Shown here one piece after another: positions 6,262 to 8,164 of a DNA stretch of 8,164 nt. Position numbers and translations under genes: made by a program. Position 1 is the stretch's first letter. The number at the start of each line of letters is the position of its first letter. Origin of the DNA: Actinomycetes bacterium (lineage in GTDB: Bacteria; Actinomycetota; Acidimicrobiia; Acidimicrobiales; Palsa-688). The stretch spans positions 1-8,164 of the forward strand of contig JAKAWM010000105.1 in assembly GCA_021827285.1 (NCBI GenBank), in the 5' to 3' direction. The notes under the pieces were generated by a model that worked only from the letters and a program-made list of their open reading frames with translations, was not told the origin of the DNA and searched no databases.

Positions 6262-8164
6262 GGCGTCACCGTGCTGGCGCGAAACTCGCGGAATTGCTCA
6301 TGGCTGAGCAGGGGATCCCAGAGGCGCCTAGCGTAACGCCCGAAACGGCTGTCTTCGGTTGCCCACCCCGGGCCCACCTCAGAGCTGTCTGGGCGGAGCT
6401 CCGTCGAGAGCAGCTGGCGGAAGCCTACGACCCCGCCCAGCACCAGGACATGGCCCTCGTCTTGGTCTTCGCCCGGCACGTCGTAGACGGTTTCCCATTT
6501 GCTTTTGGCTGGCTCGAAGGGGTCGCTGTCGCGCCAGCGCGCGGCAGCCCACTGCTCCGAGGTGGCGCAGTAGAGCGGTAGCGGTTCGCACATGCCGCGG
6601 TCATAGAGGTCGACGAGGATCTGCAAGGCCTCCAGGGCTTCGTGCGTCGTCAAGGGGCCGAGCAAGCTGGTGGCTATAAGGGGGATGCCGTCGCTTCGGT
6701 CGGGCCCGCGGCCGATCGTGAGGGCACAGGTCTCCAGGTCGGGTAAAGCACAGCGCAGCGCGACCAGCCTGGCCCAGGCGGCGATGCGGTGCTTGGGGCC
6801 CAGCCGGGAGTAAAGGCAACGCACGAGGGTACGGCCGCGAAGTCCCGTAATCGTGCCCGAGAAGGGCCGCCCGTCTGGCAGGCGAAGATCCACCTGGACC
6901 GTCTGGGGGCGGCTCTGGGCAGACGAGTAACTGGCGGCGGCGCTAACCAGGGCCGCCACGGTTGGGCGTACCTTAGCCAGCTCGGCCGTGGCCAGCGGGC
7001 CCGGGGGCAGGAACCCACGACCAAGCTCGGCCAGCTCCGCCTCTTCTTCGCTCTTGCCTGCCAGCTGCGCATTGAGCAGCCGGTCGCCAATGTCCCACCG
7101 AGCGAGACCGTCGAGCTCGACCGGCATGTCGTCTGGGACTAGCCCGCGCTTCGAGCTGGGGTAGAGGTCGAGCCGCTCCCGAAGGAAGGCCTTTACCGGG
7201 TGTTCGAGGAAGCGGACGAGGGCATCGAGCTGTACGACGCCCCGGCCCAGGGGAGGCAGCTTCCACGAAGAAGGCATGCCCCCGTGGTGCTTCTGCCCCA
7301 GGAGCGAGCGAGCCGCCTCCAGGTTGGCCGCGTCGAAGCCCCATGGGAGCTCCTCGCTGAAGTTGCGCGGGTCGAAAACCTGGAGCGGGTGGCTTATGAG
7401 AACGAGGTCGCGGGCGGGCGCGCCTCCCGGCGGTGCCTGGACGGTGCGGTCGATGACGTCCAGGAGCTCGTCCACGGGTACGGCGGGCGGGCAGGGCTGG
7501 TTGGTCCGGGGATCCCGGCCCTGGAACGTGATAACCAGGTGCTCGGTCGCGGCCAAGATGGCGTCTAGCAAGAGCTGGCGGTCCTCGCTACGAGCGTCAG
7601 GGTCTCCCACCAGGGGTGCAGCCAGCAACATGTCGTCGCCGTCTTCGGCGGCATGCCGGGGGAACTCTCCGCTGTCCAGGCCCATCAGGCAGACAACGCG
7701 GTGGGGGACAGAACGCATTGGCACGAGGGTGCACACCGTGAGGTCGCCGGTGCGGAAGTTGGCCCGAGTGGGCCGCCCACGCAACTTGCCGGCCAGGAGG
7801 AAACGGGCTTCCGCCAGGTCGAGAAGGGCGGGAGAGCGGCACCCGTGGCGGGCAACCTCATCCAGTACGGCGTGCAGCTGGTCGCCCTGCCACGCCTCGG
7901 CTGGGTCGGCCTCCGCCAGGGCTTCGGTCGCGGCCAGGAGGGCGTTTACCCACTGCCCCACTGACTGCGGGCATCGTAGGGCGCGGACCGCGGCGGACAA
8001 GCGGGAAATCATCTCTGCCAGGTGGCCCACGAGCGAAGTGCTGCTGCCTGGGATGTCGTCGAAGGGGAGTACGCCTCTAAGGTTGCCGGCTTCTTCGGTC
8101 ATGGCCACCCCGAGCAGCAGCCGGTCTAGGCCGGCCCGCCAGGTGTTGGCTTCGACGCCGCCCA
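6258..8164 (-). CDS. recC: Exodeoxyribonuclease V gamma subunit RecC, C-terminal part (runs off right edge)
   Basis: RecC is the scaffold of RecBCD. It splits the duplex, channels the strands to RecB and RecD, and in E. coli reads the Chi sequence. 634 codons are visible and the frame stays open to the right edge, so about the first half (the family is roughly 1100 residues) is missing. A GTG at 8106-8108 is not the start: codons upstream of it encode EANTWRAGLDRLLLG, a typical RecC internal stretch. Counting from the first full codon (8160-8162), the conserved core LVPMRSVPHRVVCLMGLD is at about 146-163 followed by SGEFPR, and the stretch DRQLLLDAILAATEHLVITF follows at about 194. The nuclease-like domain begins around VVQLDALVRFLEHPVKAFLR (309-328). 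I see no D...DYK catalytic signature there, as expected for RecC. It ends with TGA inside the recB start codon overlap. Identity rests on these motifs and on position ahead of recB and recD. Confidence 0.94.
   Translation of the reverse strand, partial: GGVEANTWRAGLDRLLLGVAMTEEAGNLRGVLPFDDIPGSSTSLVGHLAEMISRLSAAVRALRCPQSVGQWVNALLAATEALAEADPAEAWQGDQLHAVLDEVARHGCRSPALLDLAEARFLLAGKLRGRPTRANFRTGDLTVCTLVPMRSVPHRVVCLMGLDSGEFPRHAAEDGDDMLLAAPLVGDPDARSEDRQLLLDAILAATEHLVITFQGRDPRTNQPCPPAVPVDELLDVIDRTVQAPPGGAPARDLVLISHPLQVFDPRNFSEELPWGFDAANLEAARSLLGQKHHGGMPSSWKLPPLGRGVVQLDALVRFLEHPVKAFLRERLDLYPSSKRGLVPDDMPVELDGLARWDIGDRLLNAQLAGKSEEEAELAELGRGFLPPGPLATAELAKVRPTVAALVSAAASYSSAQSRPQTVQVDLRLPDGRPFSGTITGLRGRTLVRCLYSRLGPKHRIAAWARLVALRCALPDLETCALTIGRGPDRSDGIPLIATSLLGPLTTHEALEALQILVDLYDRGMCEPLPLYCATSEQWAAARWRDSDPFEPAKSKWETVYDVPGEDQDEGHVLVLGGVVGFRQLLSTELRPDSSEVGPGWATEDSRFGRYARRLWDPLLSHEQFREFRASTVTP
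6266..6270 (-). promoter_or_regulatory. Possible ribosome binding site for recB
   Basis: The minus strand reads GGTGA followed by CGCC and then the recB ATG. GGTGA is part of the anti-16S complement (AGGAGGTGA), but the four-base spacing is short. It lies inside the recC coding sequence, so the match may be partly chance; re-initiation by ribosomes finishing recC is an equally good explanation for recB translation. Confidence 0.35.

Noticed and set aside
1..8164. A search by eye for tRNA genes, CRISPR repeats, insertion-sequence ends, terminators and a hidden defence island
   Set aside because: Coding sequence fills the window end to end with consistent GC-rich codon use. No repeated spacers, inverted-repeat ends with transposase, or hairpin plus T-run were seen. 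RecBCD itself degrades foreign linear DNA but is not a new system.

Overview
The window is one uninterrupted minus-strand coding block from a very GC-rich bacterium. There is no intergenic DNA, RNA gene, mobile element or CRISPR array. G/C-biased third codon positions, GTG/TTG starts, the recC-recB-recD gene order and the style of the GlnD protein point to an Actinomycetota member. I infer this from composition and protein style and cannot name a genus.

Read in the direction of transcription (high to low coordinates), the layout is as follows. (1) The C-terminal part of recC runs in from beyond the right edge and ends at 6258. (2) A complete recB spans 6261 to 2749. (3) A complete recD spans 2752 to 743. 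(4) The N-terminal part of glnD starts near 792 and runs off the left edge at base 1. recC/recB overlap by 4 bases (ATGA), recB/recD by 4 bases (GTGA), and recD/glnD by about 50 bases. This is the arrangement of a single transcript with translational coupling. No promoter or terminator lies inside the window, so both must be outside it.

RecB, RecC and RecD form the heterotrimeric helicase-nuclease (exonuclease V) that loads on double-strand DNA ends, unwinds and degrades them, and feeds repair or destroys foreign linear DNA. RecB has a full superfamily 1A helicase motif set plus an intact C-terminal nuclease site. RecD has a full superfamily 1B (5'-3') helicase motif set. RecC has the expected helicase-like core and a nuclease-like fold without the RecB catalytic signature. 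The complex therefore looks functional.

GlnD is the bifunctional PII-modifying nucleotidyltransferase of nitrogen regulation. It is functionally unrelated to the other three, and its overlap with the end of recD is the most unusual feature of the gene order. A second curiosity is that the recD and glnD reading frames appear to begin with nearly the same 21 bases, encoding MSTAWA plus an acidic residue. I found no evidence of a new defence or mobile system here.
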